Source: Algihabitans sp965233705
GTDB taxonomy: Bacteria; Pseudomonadota; Alphaproteobacteria; Kiloniellales; DSM-21159
Direction: 5' to 3'
NCBI GenBank assembly: GCA_965233705.1
Contig: CBDDTF010000002.1
Span: 310,001 to 374,000 of the forward strand
Length of the DNA: 64,000 bases
The notes under the pieces: generated by a model
What the model saw: only the letters and a program-made list of their open reading frames with translations
What the model was told of the DNA's origin: nothing
Database searches by the model: none
Program-made: the position numbers and the translations under genes
In this document: positions 7,617 to 16,323 of the stretch, in pieces
Numbering within the stretch: the first letter of the stretch is position 1
Layout of the letters: the number at the start of each line of letters is the position of its first letter

Positions 7617-9020
7617 ATGCGCCGTGCCCCGATCGCCCGCCCCGCGCTGCTGGGCCCCTTGTCCCACCGCACCTACCGGCGGCTGTTCGCCGCCCAGGTC
7701 GTGGCGTTGTTCGGCACCGGCCTGACCACCGTGGCCCTGGCGCTGCTGGCCTACGACCTGGCCGGCGGCGACGCCGGGCTGGTGCTGAGCATCGCCCTGG
7801 CGCTGAAGATGGTGGCCTACGTCACCCTCGCGCCGCTGGCCGGCGCCATCGCCCACCTGCTGCCGCGCCGCGCGCTGCTGGTCGCGCTCGACCTGGCGCG
7901 GGCCCTGGTCGTGCTGGGCCTGCCCTTCGTGACCGAGATCTGGCAGATCTACCTGCTGATCTTCCTGGTCAACGCCGCCTCGGCCGGCTTCACGCCGCTG
8001 TTCCAGGCCACCATCCCCGACCTCCTGCCGGACGAGGCGGACTACACCCGCGCGCTCTCCCTGTCGCGGCTGGCCTACGACCTGGAGACCCTGCTGAGCC
8101 CGACCGCCGCGGCCCTGGCGTTACTGCTGGTCAGCTACGACGGGCTGTTCCTGGCCAACACCGCCGCCTTTCTGATCTCGGCCGGGCTGGTCGGCCTCTC
8201 GCCCCTGCCCCGCCCGCGCCCGCCCGAGCGCGGCGGCGGGCCGCTGGCCAACCTGGGCGCCGGCCTGCGCATCTACCTGGGCACCCCGCGCCTGCGCGGC
8301 CTGCTGGCGCTCAACCTGGCGGTGGCGGCCGCCGGCGCGATGATCCTCGTCAACACGGTGGTGCTGGTGCGCGCGCGGCTGGGCGGCGACGCGACCGACA
8401 CGGCGCTCGCCTTCGCCGCCGCCGGGGCCGGCTCCATGGCGGTGGCGCTGGCCCTGCCGCGGCTGCTGGCGCGTTGGCCCGACCGCCCGGTGATGCTGAC
8501 CGGCGGCGCACTGCTGGCCGCGAGCCTGGCGACCGGGCTGCTGGCCACGACCCTGGGCTGGCTGCTGGCGCTCTGGGCCCTGCTCGGCGCCGGCGGCGCG
8601 CTGATCCAGACTCCCGCCGGCCGGCTGCTGCGCCGCTCCGCCGCGGCCGGCGACCGCCCCGCGCTCTTCGCCACCCAGTTCACCCTCTCGCACCTCTGCT
8701 GGCTGGGCACCTACCCCCTGGCCGGCTGGGCCGGGGCGCACCTCGGCCCGGAGGCGACCTTCGCCCTGCTCGCCGGGCTCTGCCTGGCCGCCGCCCTGGC
8801 GGCCGCGCGGCTCTGGCCGGCCCGCGACCCGCAGGTGCTGGCACACAGCCACGGCGAGCTGCACCACGATCACCTGCATGTCCACGACGCCCACCACCAG
8901 CACGCGCACGCGGGGTGGGAGGGGCCGGAGCCGCACCGCCATCCGCACCGCCACCCGCCGCTACGCCACACCCACGCCTTCGTCATCGACCTGCACCATC
9001 CGACCTGGCCGCGCGCGTGA
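7617..9020 (+). CDS. MFS exporter with His-rich tail (NreB-like)
   Basis: 467 residues with 11-12 hydrophobic segments of the major facilitator fold in the first about 400 residues, including the conserved loop FQATIPDLLPDEADYTRALS. The C-terminal 58 residues (410-467) contain 19 histidines in HxH, HH and HRHPHRH arrays. This combination is typical of NreB-type nickel-resistance exporters, whose His tail binds Ni(II). The substrate here is inferred, and Co or Zn are alternatives. The gene starts on the predicted transcription start and lies next to a calcium-binding EF-hand protein and a kinase with a Met/His loop, supporting a metal-homeostasis cluster. Confidence 0.85.
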   Translation: MRRAPIARPALLGPLSHRTYRRLFAAQVVALFGTGLTTVALALLAYDLAGGDAGLVLSIALALKMVAYVTLAPLAGAIAHLLPRRALLVALDLARALVVLGLPFVTEIWQIYLLIFLVNAASAGFTPLFQATIPDLLPDEADYTRALSLSRLAYDLETLLSPTAAALALLLVSYDGLFLANTAAFLISAGLVGLSPLPRPRPPERGGGPLANLGAGLRIYLGTPRLRGLLALNLAVAAAGAMILVNTVVLVRARLGGDATDTALAFAAAGAGSMAVALALPRLLARWPDRPVMLTGGALLAASLATGLLATTLGWLLALWALLGAGGALIQTPAGRLLRRSAAAGDRPALFATQFTLSHLCWLGTYPLAGWAGAHLGPEATFALLAGLCLAAALAAARLWPARDPQVLAHSHGELHHDHLHVHDAHHQHAHAGWEGPEPHRHPHRHPPLRHTHAFVIDLHHPTWPRA

Positions 9021-9021
9021 G

Positions 9022-9065
9022 CGGCCCCAGCGCCGGGTGGGCACGGCCCCAGCCCCGGGCGGGCG
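9022..9065. repeat. 22-base direct repeat x2 right after the MFS stop
   Basis: Two 22-base copies (9022-9043 and 9044-9065, GGCCCCAGCGCCGGGTGGGC type) begin one base after the TGA of the exporter. Confidence 0.75.
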
Positions 9066-9151
9066 CGGCATTTCCCGCGTGACGCACCGGCCGGCTTCGC
9101 CTATTCCTGGTGGTGCAAGAGTCGAGGCATGCGGGTGTAGGACGTCACCGG

Positions 9152-10699
9152 GTGGTTGCGCGGGTCAATACCGTCGCCTTCCTCGGCATCGAGGTGGTCG
9201 ACGTCGACGTGCAGGTGCAGATCGGCCCCGGCATGCCGGCCTTCTCCCTGGTCGGCCTGCCGGACAAGGCGGTGGCCGAGAGCCGCGAGCGGGTGAAGTC
9301 GGCGCTGCATGCCATCGGCCTCGGGCTGCCGGCCAAGCGCATCGTGGTCAACCTGGCGCCGGCCGACCTGCTGAAGGAAGGCAGCCACTTCGATCTGCCG
9401 ATCGCACTCGGCCTGCTGGCCGCCATGGAGGTGCTGCCGCCGGCCGAGGTCGCGGGCTACCTGGCCCTGGGCGAGCTGGCGCTGGACGGGCGCATCGCCA
9501 AGGCGGCCGGCGTGCTGCCGGCGGCGATCCACGCCTCGGCCCTGGGCAAGGGGCTGATCTGCCCGGCCGGCCAGGGCGGCGAGGCGGCCTGGGCCGAGGG
9601 GATCGAGATCCTGGCGCCGGACACGCTGCTGGGCCTGGTCAACCACTTCAAGGGCAGCCAGGTGCTGAGCCCGCCCCGTCCGGCGGCCGAGAGCCTGGCC
9701 GGCGCCGCCGGGCCCGATCTGGCCGACATCAAGGGCCAGGAGACGGCCAAGCGGGCGCTGGAGATCGCCGCCGCCGGCGGCCACAACCTGCTGATGATCG
9801 GGCCGCCGGGCGCCGGCAAGTCGATGCTGGCCGCGCGCCTGCCCGGTCTGCTGCCGCCGCTCGCGCCGGCCGAGGCCCTGGATGTCTCGATGATCCACTC
9901 GGTGGCCGGCACGCTAAGCGAGGGCAAGCTGCTGCGCCGCCGTCCCTTTCGCGACCCGCACCACTCCGCCTCGCTGCCGGCGCTGGTCGGCGGCGGCCTG
10001 CGCGCCAAGCCGGGCGAGATTTCCCTGGCCCACCTGGGGGTGCTGTTCCTCGACGAGCTGCCGGAGTTCGCGCGCGGCGCCCTGGAGTCCCTGCGCCAGC
10101 CGCTGGAGACCGGCCAGGTCGCGATCGCCCGCGCCAACGCCCACGTCAGCTACCCGGCGCGCTTCCAGCTCGTCGCCGCCATGAACCCCTGCCGCTGCGG
10201 CCACCTGGACGACCCGGCCCAGGCCTGCGCCCGCGCGCCGCGCTGCGCCCAGGACTACCAGGCGAAGATCTCCGGCCCGCTGTTCGACCGCATCGACCTG
10301 ACCGTCGAGGTGCCGGCGCTCTCGGCCGCCGACCTGACCCTGCCGCCGCCCGCCGAGGGCAGCGCCCAGGTGGCCGCGCGCGTGGCCGCCGCGCGCGCGG
10401 CGCAGACGGCGCGCTACGCCGCCGCGCCGGACGCCGCACCGGAGGCCGCACCGGGCGCGCCGACGCCGCGCCACAACGCCGAGGCCGACGGACGGCTGCT
10501 GGAGCGGGTGGCCGCGCCCGACGCGGCCGGCCGGGAGCTGCTGGCCCAGGCCGCCGAGCGCCTGCGCCTGTCGGCGCGCGGCTATCACCGCGTGCTGCGC
10601 GTCGCGCGCACCCTGGCCGACCTGGACGGCGCGGACTCGCTGCGCCGCGCCCACATCGCCGAGGCCCTGGCCTACCGCCGGGTGGTCCCGGGGCGCTGA
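9152..10699 (+). CDS. yifB: YifB/ComM family Mg-chelatase-like AAA+ ATPase
   Basis: 515 residues from GTG 9152, chosen because the family begins (M/V)VARVNTVAF; an upstream in-frame GTG at 9110 adds residues without homology. Order: N-terminal Lon-protease-like (ribosomal S5 fold) domain, AAA+ Mg-chelatase domain with Walker A GPPGAGKS and Walker B LFLDELPEF, then a C-terminal lid domain (LSARGYHRVLRVARTLADL). ComM homologues are hexameric helicases that promote branch migration in natural transformation; YifB in non-competent bacteria has no settled role. Cys residues in CRCGHLDDPAQACARAPRC are a known feature of the family. Confidence 0.94.
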   Translation: MVARVNTVAFLGIEVVDVDVQVQIGPGMPAFSLVGLPDKAVAESRERVKSALHAIGLGLPAKRIVVNLAPADLLKEGSHFDLPIALGLLAAMEVLPPAEVAGYLALGELALDGRIAKAAGVLPAAIHASALGKGLICPAGQGGEAAWAEGIEILAPDTLLGLVNHFKGSQVLSPPRPAAESLAGAAGPDLADIKGQETAKRALEIAAAGGHNLLMIGPPGAGKSMLAARLPGLLPPLAPAEALDVSMIHSVAGTLSEGKLLRRRPFRDPHHSASLPALVGGGLRAKPGEISLAHLGVLFLDELPEFARGALESLRQPLETGQVAIARANAHVSYPARFQLVAAMNPCRCGHLDDPAQACARAPRCAQDYQAKISGPLFDRIDLTVEVPALSAADLTLPPPAEGSAQVAARVAAARAAQTARYAAAPDAAPEAAPGAPTPRHNAEADGRLLERVAAPDAAGRELLAQAAERLRLSARGYHRVLRVARTLADLDGADSLRRAHIAEALAYRRVVPGR

Positions 10700-10803
10700 C
10701 GGCGGCGGCGGCCGGACCGGCTCACCGCCGGGCGCGCCGCCTTCTGCGCGGCGTCACGAGCTGCGCCGCGACGGTCTTTTTTCCGCCCGTCCGCCGGAAA
10801 CGC

Positions 10804-10980
10804 TTGCAAAACGCGTTGCGGGGGCGCACTTAACCGTCACTCAGTTGCGATCGTTTCGTTGTCGCCACGCTTCGTCCCTTCCAACGGCCGTCGCACGACC
10901 TCACGACAAGACTGCGACTGCGACCGGGCGGCCCTGGGGCCGGCCGGGTAACTTTTGGATCTGACGAAAGGAAACAGATC
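10804..10980 (+). promoter_or_regulatory. Promoter and long leader of the first cold-shock gene
   Basis: TTGCAA at 10804-10809 with a weak -10 about 17 bases on (near 10827-10832) precedes a leader of about 140 bases. From 10842 (CAGTTGCGATCGTTTCGTTG) to the GACGAAAGGA ribosome site it is nearly identical to the leader of the second cold-shock gene, while flanking sequence is not. A long conserved leader is characteristic of cspA-type genes, where it acts as a temperature-sensitive RNA structure; that function is inferred here. The rest of 10700-10803 shows nothing recognisable. Confidence 0.6.
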
Positions 10981-11190
10981 ATGGCGACCGGTACGGTCAA
11001 GTGGTTCAACGCGACCAAGGGTTTCGGGTTCATCCAGCCGGACAGCGGCGGGGCCGATGCCTTCGTGCACATCTCCGCCGTCGAGCGCGCGGGCCTGTCG
11101 ACCCTCGACGAGGGTCAGAAGGTCTCCTACGAGCTGCAGCAGGGCCGCAACGGCAAGTCCGCCGCGGAAGACCTGAAGCTCGTCGGCTGA
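10981..11190 (+). CDS. Cold-shock protein (CspA family), copy 1
   Basis: 69 residues, a single cold-shock domain. RNP1 is KGFGFIQP and RNP2 is DAFVHISAVE; these bind single-stranded nucleic acid so the protein can melt structured RNA. The ATG at 10981 follows GACGAAAGGA. It is 340 bases upstream of a near-identical paralogue, each with its own leader and terminator, so the two are separately transcribed duplicates rather than an operon. Confidence 0.95.
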   Translation: MATGTVKWFNATKGFGFIQPDSGGADAFVHISAVERAGLSTLDEGQKVSYELQQGRNGKSAAEDLKLVG

Positions 11191-11240
11191 CGCCGCGCTC
11201 CGACGGGAGCGAGCTCGGGTCCTCGCGGACCCGCGAGAGG

Positions 11241-11270
11241 GGCCGCCCGCACCGCTGGGCGGCCTTTTTT
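11241..11270 (+). terminator. Rho-independent terminator of csp copy 1
   Basis: Perfect 8-bp stem GGCCGCCC (11241-11248) / GGGCGGCC (11257-11264), 8-base loop, followed by six T (11265-11270). Confidence 0.93.
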
Positions 11271-11352
11271 CGTGCCCGCCGGGGGCTGGCGCGGCCCGCG
11301 CCCGCAAGCCCCCCACAGGCCCGCGCGCCACCGCCGGCGCCGCGTCCGGGGC

Positions 11353-11529
11353 TTGCAAAGCCGCGCCGTCAGGCGCATCTTATTGCGCGACAGTTGCGAT
11401 CGTTTCGTTGTCGCTACGCTGCGTCCGTCCAAAGGCCGTCGCACGACTTCACGACAAAGACTGCGACTGCGACCGGGGTCGGCATCTCCGCCGCCCTGGA
11501 ACTTTGGATCTGACGAAAGGACACAGATC
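11353..11529 (+). promoter_or_regulatory. Promoter and long leader of the second cold-shock gene
   Basis: TTGCAA at 11353-11358 and a -10 candidate TCTTAT at 11378-11383 (a 19-base spacer, so weak). The leader from 11391 to 11529 duplicates the first csp leader with scattered substitutions, retaining CAGTTGCGATCGTTTCGTTG, GGCCGTCGCACGAC, CTGCGACTGCGACCGGG and GGATCTGACGAAAGGA. 11271-11352 contains nothing else recognisable. Confidence 0.6.
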
Positions 11530-11739
11530 ATGGCGACCGGCACGGTCAAGTGGTTCAACCCCACCAAGGGTTATGGGTTCATTCAGCCGGACAGCGGCGG
11601 CTCCGACGCCTTCGTGCACATCTCCGCCGTCGAGCGGGCCGGCCTGGGCACCCTCAACGAGGGCCAGCGCGTCTCCTACGAGCTGCAGCAGGGCCGCAAC
11701 GGCAAGTCCGCCGCGGAAGACCTCAAGCTCGTCGACTGA
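11530..11739 (+). CDS. Cold-shock protein (CspA family), copy 2
   Basis: 69 residues, differing from copy 1 at only a few positions (for example ATKGFG to PTKGYG, TLDEGQK to TLNEGQR, C-terminal G to D). RNP1 KGYGFIQP and RNP2 DAFVHISAVE are intact, so single-strand RNA/DNA binding is expected. The ribosome site ACGAAAGGA precedes ATG 11530. The leader is conserved about as well as the coding part, which suggests selection on the RNA as well as the protein. Confidence 0.95.
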   Translation: MATGTVKWFNPTKGYGFIQPDSGGSDAFVHISAVERAGLGTLNEGQRVSYELQQGRNGKSAAEDLKLVD

Positions 11740-11788
11740 CGACGCTGCCGCCGTCGAACGGCGCCGCGCCTCCGGGCGCGGCGGGCGA

Positions 11789-11817
11789 GGGCCCCTCGGG
11801 AAACCGGGGGGCCCTTT
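11789..11817 (+). terminator. Terminator of csp copy 2
   Basis: Stem GGGCCCCTCGG (11789-11799) / CCGGGGGGCCC (11804-11814), one G-T pair, 4-base GAAA loop, followed by TTTCCTTTT. Confidence 0.85.
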
Positions 11818-11883
11818 CCTTTTCGGCCGAACGCCGCGCCCCCCACAGCGGTGCGCCCCCCCCCCGGCAGCGGCCCCCGCAGC

Positions 11884-11916
11884 GGTGCGGCGCCGGTGCG
11901 GCGCCGGTGCGGCGCC
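11884..11916. repeat. 11-base tandem repeat x3 upstream of murJ
   Basis: Three exact copies of GGTGCGGCGCC (11884-11894, 11895-11905, 11906-11916) in the 244-base gap between csp copy 2 and murJ. Confidence 0.9.
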
Positions 11917-11983
11917 GCGCGGGTGCCACACGCCGGCCGCCGACGCTTCCCGCGCCGGCCGCATTTGTCTACAAGCCTGCCCC

Positions 11984-13540
11984 ATGGCCTTGATTCGCGC
12001 TTTCGCCACGGTGGGGGGCTACACGGCGGCCAGCCGGGTGCTGGGCTTCCTGCGCGACGTGCTGATCGCCGGGACGCTCGGCGCCGGCCCGCTGGCCGAC
12101 GCCTTCTTCGTCGCCTTCAAGTTCCCCAACCTCTTCCGCCGCCTCTTCGCCGAGGGCGCCTTCAACGCCGCCTTCGTGCCGCTGTTCGCCGGGCGGCTGG
12201 AGGTGGAGGGGCCGGCGCGCGCCCGCGCCTTCGCCGAGGAGGCGCTGGCCTTCCTGCTGTTCTGGCTGCTGCTGCTGACGGCGGCGGCCATGGCCGCGAT
12301 GCCCTGGCTGATGCCGCTGATCGCGCCGGGCTTTCTCGACGACCCCGTGCAGTTCGAGCGCGCCGTCGAGCTGACGCGGATCTGCTTTCCCTACCTGCTG
12401 TTCATGGGGCTGGTGGCGCTGCTGTCCGGCCTGCTGAACTCGCTGCATCGCTTCGCCGCCGCCGCCGCCGCGCCGATCGTGCTCAACCTCTGCTTCATCG
12501 CCGCGCTGCTCTTCGTCGTGCCGAACGCGGCGCGGCCGGCCCACGCGCTGGCCTGGACCGTGGCGGTGGCCGGCGTGCTGCAGTTCCTGCTGCTGTTGCT
12601 GGCGGCGCGGCGCGCCGGCATGACGCTGCGGCTGCCGGCGCCGCGCCTGACCCCCGGGGTCAAGCGGCTGGTCAAGCTGATGGGCCCCGGCCTGCTGTCC
12701 TCCGGCGCCATGCAGATCAACCTGCTGATCGGGACCATGATCGCCACGCTGCAGGCCGGCGCGGTCTCCTGGCTCTACTACGCCGACCGGGTCTACCAGC
12801 TACCGCTCGGGCTGATCGGCATCGGCATCGGCGTGGTGCTGCTGCCCGACCTGGCGCGCAAGCTGCGCGCCGGCGCCGACGCCGCGGCACAGCACGCGCT
12901 CAACCGGGCGCTGGAGCTGGGCCTGGTCCTGACCCTGCCGGCGACGGTGGCGCTGGCCGTCGTGCCCGGCCCGATCGTCACGGTGCTGTTTGAGCGCGGC
13001 GCCTTCGCCCTGGCCGACGCCCAGAACACGGCGCTGGCGCTGACCGCCTTCGCCGCCGGCCTGCCCGCCTTCGTGCTGGTCAAGATCCTGCAGCCGGCCT
13101 TCTACGCCCGCGAGGACACGGTCACGCCGCTGCGCTTCGCGCTGGTCAGCGTCGCCGTCAACATCGCCCTCAGCCTGGCGCTGTTCTTCACCCTCGGCTT
13201 CGTCGGCATCGCCCTGGCGACCTCGGTGGCCGCCTGGGTCAACGCCGGGCTGCTGGCCTGGCGCCTGGGCGCCGACGGCCACCTGGCGCTCGACGCCCGC
13301 GCCCGGCGGCGGCTGCCGCGCGCTCTGCTGGCCAGCGTCGCCATGGGCCTGGCGGTCTGGGCCCTGGCGGCGGCGCTGGCGCCCTGGCTGACGGGGCCGG
13401 AGGCGGCGCGTTTCGCCGCCCTGGCCGGGCTGGTCGCCGCCGGCCTGGCGGTCTACGCGCTGCTGGCCCTGGCCACCCGGGCGGTCGAGCTGCGCGACCT
13501 GCGCGGCCTGCTGCGCCGGCGCGGCGCGCCCTCGGCCTAA
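11984..13540 (+). CDS. murJ: Lipid II flippase MurJ
   Basis: 518 residues, a polytopic MOP-superfamily protein with about 14 membrane segments. Signatures: SRVLGFLRDVLIA at the start, DAFFVAFKFPNLFRRLFAEGAFNAAFVPLF (family-defining first loop), and SWLYYADRVYQLPLGLIGIGIG in the middle. It flips lipid-linked peptidoglycan precursor across the inner membrane and is normally essential. ATG 11984 fits the family N-terminus. trpS follows in the same direction, an arrangement common in alphaproteobacteria (glnD-murJ-trpS); no glnD is present on the other side, where the csp pair sits. Confidence 0.96.
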   Translation: MALIRAFATVGGYTAASRVLGFLRDVLIAGTLGAGPLADAFFVAFKFPNLFRRLFAEGAFNAAFVPLFAGRLEVEGPARARAFAEEALAFLLFWLLLLTAAAMAAMPWLMPLIAPGFLDDPVQFERAVELTRICFPYLLFMGLVALLSGLLNSLHRFAAAAAAPIVLNLCFIAALLFVVPNAARPAHALAWTVAVAGVLQFLLLLLAARRAGMTLRLPAPRLTPGVKRLVKLMGPGLLSSGAMQINLLIGTMIATLQAGAVSWLYYADRVYQLPLGLIGIGIGVVLLPDLARKLRAGADAAAQHALNRALELGLVLTLPATVALAVVPGPIVTVLFERGAFALADAQNTALALTAFAAGLPAFVLVKILQPAFYAREDTVTPLRFALVSVAVNIALSLALFFTLGFVGIALATSVAAWVNAGLLAWRLGADGHLALDARARRRLPRALLASVAMGLAVWALAAALAPWLTGPEAARFAALAGLVAAGLAVYALLALATRAVELRDLRGLLRRRGAPSA

Positions 13541-13586
13541 CCCGCGCACGGGCGCGCCCGCGGCCGCCGCCCGGCCCGGGCGACGC

Positions 13587-13615
13587 TTGACCCCGTCCCG
13601 GCCAGCGGCGATAAG
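13587..13615 (+). promoter_or_regulatory. Sigma-70 promoter for trpS
   Basis: TTGACC at 13587-13592, exactly 17 bases, GATAAG at 13610-13615. Predicted transcription start is near 13622, giving an untranslated leader of about 80 bases before ATG 13702. It shows trpS can be expressed apart from murJ. Confidence 0.6.
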
Positions 13616-13701
13616 GCGCCGCGCGGTCGACCCACGCGGGGCCTCATTCGAGGTGCCGCGAGGGACCGGCCGCCCGGTCCAGTCCAGTGAAACGAAGCAC
13701 G

Positions 13702-14730
13702 ATGAACCGCATCTTCTCGGGCGTGCAGCCCACCGGCAACCTGCATCTCGGCAACTACCTGGGCGCGATCCGCCAGTTCGTCGCCCTGCAGCACGACTAC
13801 GACTGCATCTACTGCGTGGTCGACCTGCACGCCCTGACCGTCTGGCAGGACCCGGCCGAGCTGCGCAGCCAGACCCGGCAGATCGCCGCCGCCTACCTGG
13901 CCGCCGGCGTCGACCCGCAGCGCTGCATCATCTTCAACCAGTCGCAGGTCCCCGCCCACGCCGAGCTGGCCTGGATTTTCAACTGCGTGACGCGGCTGGG
14001 CTGGCTGAACCGCATGACCCAGTTCAAGGAGAAGGCCGGCAAGCACCGCGAGCAGGCCTCCAGCGGCCTCTACGTCTATCCCAACCTGATGGCCGCCGAC
14101 ATCCTGGCCTACAAGGCGACCCATGTGCCGGTGGGCGAGGACCAGAAGCAGCACCTGGAGCTGACCCGCGACGTCGCCCAGAAGTTCAACCACGACTACG
14201 GGGCCGAGTTCTTCCCGCTGGTCGAGCCGCTGATCCTCTCGGCCGCCGCGCGCGTGATGAGCCTGCGCGACGGCAGCAAGAAGATGAGCAAGTCCGATCC
14301 CGCCGACGCCAGCCGGTTGAACATGAGCGACGGACCGGACGAGCTGGCGCAGAAGATCCGCCGCGCCAAGACCGACACCGAGCTGCTGCCCGGGCCGGGC
14401 GTGCTGGACGCCGCCGGCAACCTGCCCGAGGCGACGCGCAAGGCCCGGCCCGAGGCCTACAACCTGCTGGGCATCTATGCCGCCCTGGCCGACAAGTCCT
14501 GGGCCGAGGTGCTGGCCGAGTTCGAGGGCACCCAGTTCAGCCACTTCAAGCAGGTGCTGACCGACCTGGCGGTCGCCGTGCTCGGCCCGATCGGCGAGGA
14601 GATGCGGCGCATGAGCCAGGACACCGCCTACGTCGACGGCATCCTCAGGACCGGCGCCGAGAAGGCCCGCGCCATCGCCCAGCCGGTCTACGAGGAGGTG
14701 CAGGACCTGGTCGGCCTGCTGCGCCTGTAG
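13702..14730 (+). CDS. trpS: Tryptophanyl-tRNA synthetase
   Basis: 342 residues, class I aminoacyl-tRNA synthetase. The HIGH-type signature is PTGNLHLGNYLGA near the N-terminus and the KMSKS loop is KKMSKSDPA. Conserved GEDQKQHLELTRDVAQKFN and MADILAYKA segments place tryptophan and the adenylate. The start at ATG 13702 (MNRIFSGVQPTGN) fits the family; an in-frame GTG at 13687 is less likely. It lies downstream of murJ with its own promoter. Confidence 0.97.
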   Translation: MNRIFSGVQPTGNLHLGNYLGAIRQFVALQHDYDCIYCVVDLHALTVWQDPAELRSQTRQIAAAYLAAGVDPQRCIIFNQSQVPAHAELAWIFNCVTRLGWLNRMTQFKEKAGKHREQASSGLYVYPNLMAADILAYKATHVPVGEDQKQHLELTRDVAQKFNHDYGAEFFPLVEPLILSAAARVMSLRDGSKKMSKSDPADASRLNMSDGPDELAQKIRRAKTDTELLPGPGVLDAAGNLPEATRKARPEAYNLLGIYAALADKSWAEVLAEFEGTQFSHFKQVLTDLAVAVLGPIGEEMRRMSQDTAYVDGILRTGAEKARAIAQPVYEEVQDLVGLLRL

Positions 14731-14739
14731 GCGCCCCCC

Positions 14740-14769
14740 GGACATCCCGAGTCCGGACCTCCCGAGTCC
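14740..14769. repeat. 15-base tandem repeat x2 after trpS
   Basis: GGACATCCCGAGTCC (14740-14754) and GGACCTCCCGAGTCC (14755-14769), nine bases after the trpS stop codon. Confidence 0.75.
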
Positions 14770-14841
14770 GCCCCCGGCGGCGGCGCCCCACCGGCATCGC
14801 CCCACCGGCAGCCCCGCCGGAAGCCCCCGCCGGCAGCGCGC

Positions 14842-14876
14842 AAAAAAAGGGCCCGACAGGGTCTGCCTGTCGGGCC
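14842..14876 (-). terminator. Rho-independent terminator of glnK-amtB
   Basis: Perfect 11-bp stem (14850-14860 with 14866-14876; GGCCCGACAGG / CCTGTCGGGCC). Read on the minus strand it is followed by seven T (A7 at 14842-14848), so it terminates the operon ending at 14962. The stem may also slow read-through from trpS, but lacks a T-run in that direction. Confidence 0.9.
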
Positions 14877-14961
14877 AAGTCAGGCGGAGGATCGCCTTAA
14901 ACGCTGTCGCCGCTGCCCCAACGGCCGCCGCCGGCGGCGCGGCCGCTGGGGCTGGGCGCGG

Positions 14962-16323
14962 TCAGCTCAGGGTCTGGGAGCCGTGCCCGAACTCGGGGTA
15001 GGCCTCCATGCCGAGCTCGGTCTTGTCGAGCCCCAGCTCCTCTTCCTCGTCGGACACGCGGATGCCGATGGTGGCCTTCAGCGCCAGCCAGACGATGGCC
15101 GAGGTGACCACCATGAAGACGCCGATCGCCACGATGCCGACGACCTGGGCGACCAGGTCGCCGCCGCCGAAGATGCCAACCGCCAGGGTGCCCCAGATGC
15201 CGGCGACCAGGTGGGCCGAGATGGCGCCGACCACGTCGTCGACCTTCAGCTTGTCGAGCAGCGGCACCGCGAAGACCACCAGGCAACCGCCGATGGCGCC
15301 GATGATCAGCGACAGGAAGTGGTTGGTCAGGTCCGGGCCCGCGGTGATCGAGACCAGGCCGGCGATCGCGCCGTTCAGCGCCATGGTCAGGTCGATCTTC
15401 TTGTAGAGCACCTGGGTCAGCAGCATCGCCGCCACCACGCCGCCGGCCGCCGCCAGGTTGGTGTTGGTGTAGACCACCGCGATCCAGGCCGCGTCGGCGG
15501 CCGAGCCGAGGGCGAGCTGGGAGCCGCCGTTGAAGCCGAACCAGCCGAGCCAGAGGATGAAGGCGCCCAGCGTGGCCAGCGGCAGGTTGGCGCCCGGCAT
15601 GGGGTTGACCTTGCCGTCGGGGCCGTACTTGCCCTTGCGCGCGCCGAGGATGACGGCGCCGGTCAGGGCCGCCCAGCCGCCCACCGAGTGGACGATGGTG
15701 GAGCCGGCGAAGTCGCTGAAGCCGCCGCCGATGTCGTTGAGCCAGCCGCCGCCCCAGGTCCAGGAGCCCTGGATCGGGTAGAGGATGCCGGTCAGCACCA
15801 CCACGAAGATCAGGAAGGGCCAGACCTTGATGCGCTCGGCCAGGGTGCCCGAGACGATCGAGGCGGCGGTCGCCACGAAGACCATCTGGAAGAACCAGTC
15901 GGACATGATCGAGTAGCCGTTGCCGAGCACCTCCTCGAGCACGGCCGGGTCCTCGCTGCCGCCGATCAGCTCCAGCTCGGCGCCGCTCGTGTTGTAGAGC
16001 AGGCTGAACGACCCGATGTAGCCGCTCACGTCGCTGTACATCAGGTTGTAGCCGATCAGGTAGTACATGATGCCCGCGATCGAGTAGAGCGCGATGTTCT
16101 TCAGACAGATCGAGGCGGTGTTCTTGGTCCGCACCAGGCCCGATTCGAGCATGGCGAAGCCGGCCGCCATCCACATCACCAGGGCGCCGTGGATGAAGAA
16201 CGACAGGGTGTTGAAAATGTACTGAGTCTCGGCCGAGACCTCGGCGTGCGCCGGGCCGGTGAACGCCAGGCCGGTCGCGCCGGCCAGGGCGATCACGCCG
16301 AAAGACTTGCGCCAGAGCTGCAT
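14962..16323 (-). CDS. amtB: Ammonium transporter
   Basis: 453 residues. A cleavable signal peptide (GPAHAEVSA) is followed by 11 predicted membrane segments of the Amt/Mep/Rh fold. Family signatures include the early GFAMLESGLVRTKN and pore histidines in VHSVGGW and AHLVAGIWGT, equivalent to the twin-His pair of E. coli AmtB. It conducts ammonium into the cell as a trimer and is plugged by GlnK when nitrogen is plentiful. A strong AAGGAGGGG ribosome site lies just before the ATG. It is the second gene of glnK-amtB, 28 bases after glnK. Confidence 0.97.
   Translation of the reverse strand: MQLWRKSFGVIALAGATGLAFTGPAHAEVSAETQYIFNTLSFFIHGALVMWMAAGFAMLESGLVRTKNTASICLKNIALYSIAGIMYYLIGYNLMYSDVSGYIGSFSLLYNTSGAELELIGGSEDPAVLEEVLGNGYSIMSDWFFQMVFVATAASIVSGTLAERIKVWPFLIFVVVLTGILYPIQGSWTWGGGWLNDIGGGFSDFAGSTIVHSVGGWAALTGAVILGARKGKYGPDGKVNPMPGANLPLATLGAFILWLGWFGFNGGSQLALGSAADAAWIAVVYTNTNLAAAGGVVAAMLLTQVLYKKIDLTMALNGAIAGLVSITAGPDLTNHFLSLIIGAIGGCLVVFAVPLLDKLKVDDVVGAISAHLVAGIWGTLAVGIFGGGDLVAQVVGIVAIGVFMVVTSAIVWLALKATIGIRVSDEEEELGLDKTELGMEAYPEFGHGSQTLS

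Noticed and set aside
10981..11739. Assembly duplication of the cold-shock gene
   Set aside because: The copies differ at several codons, in the leader, and have unrelated terminators, so the duplication is biological.
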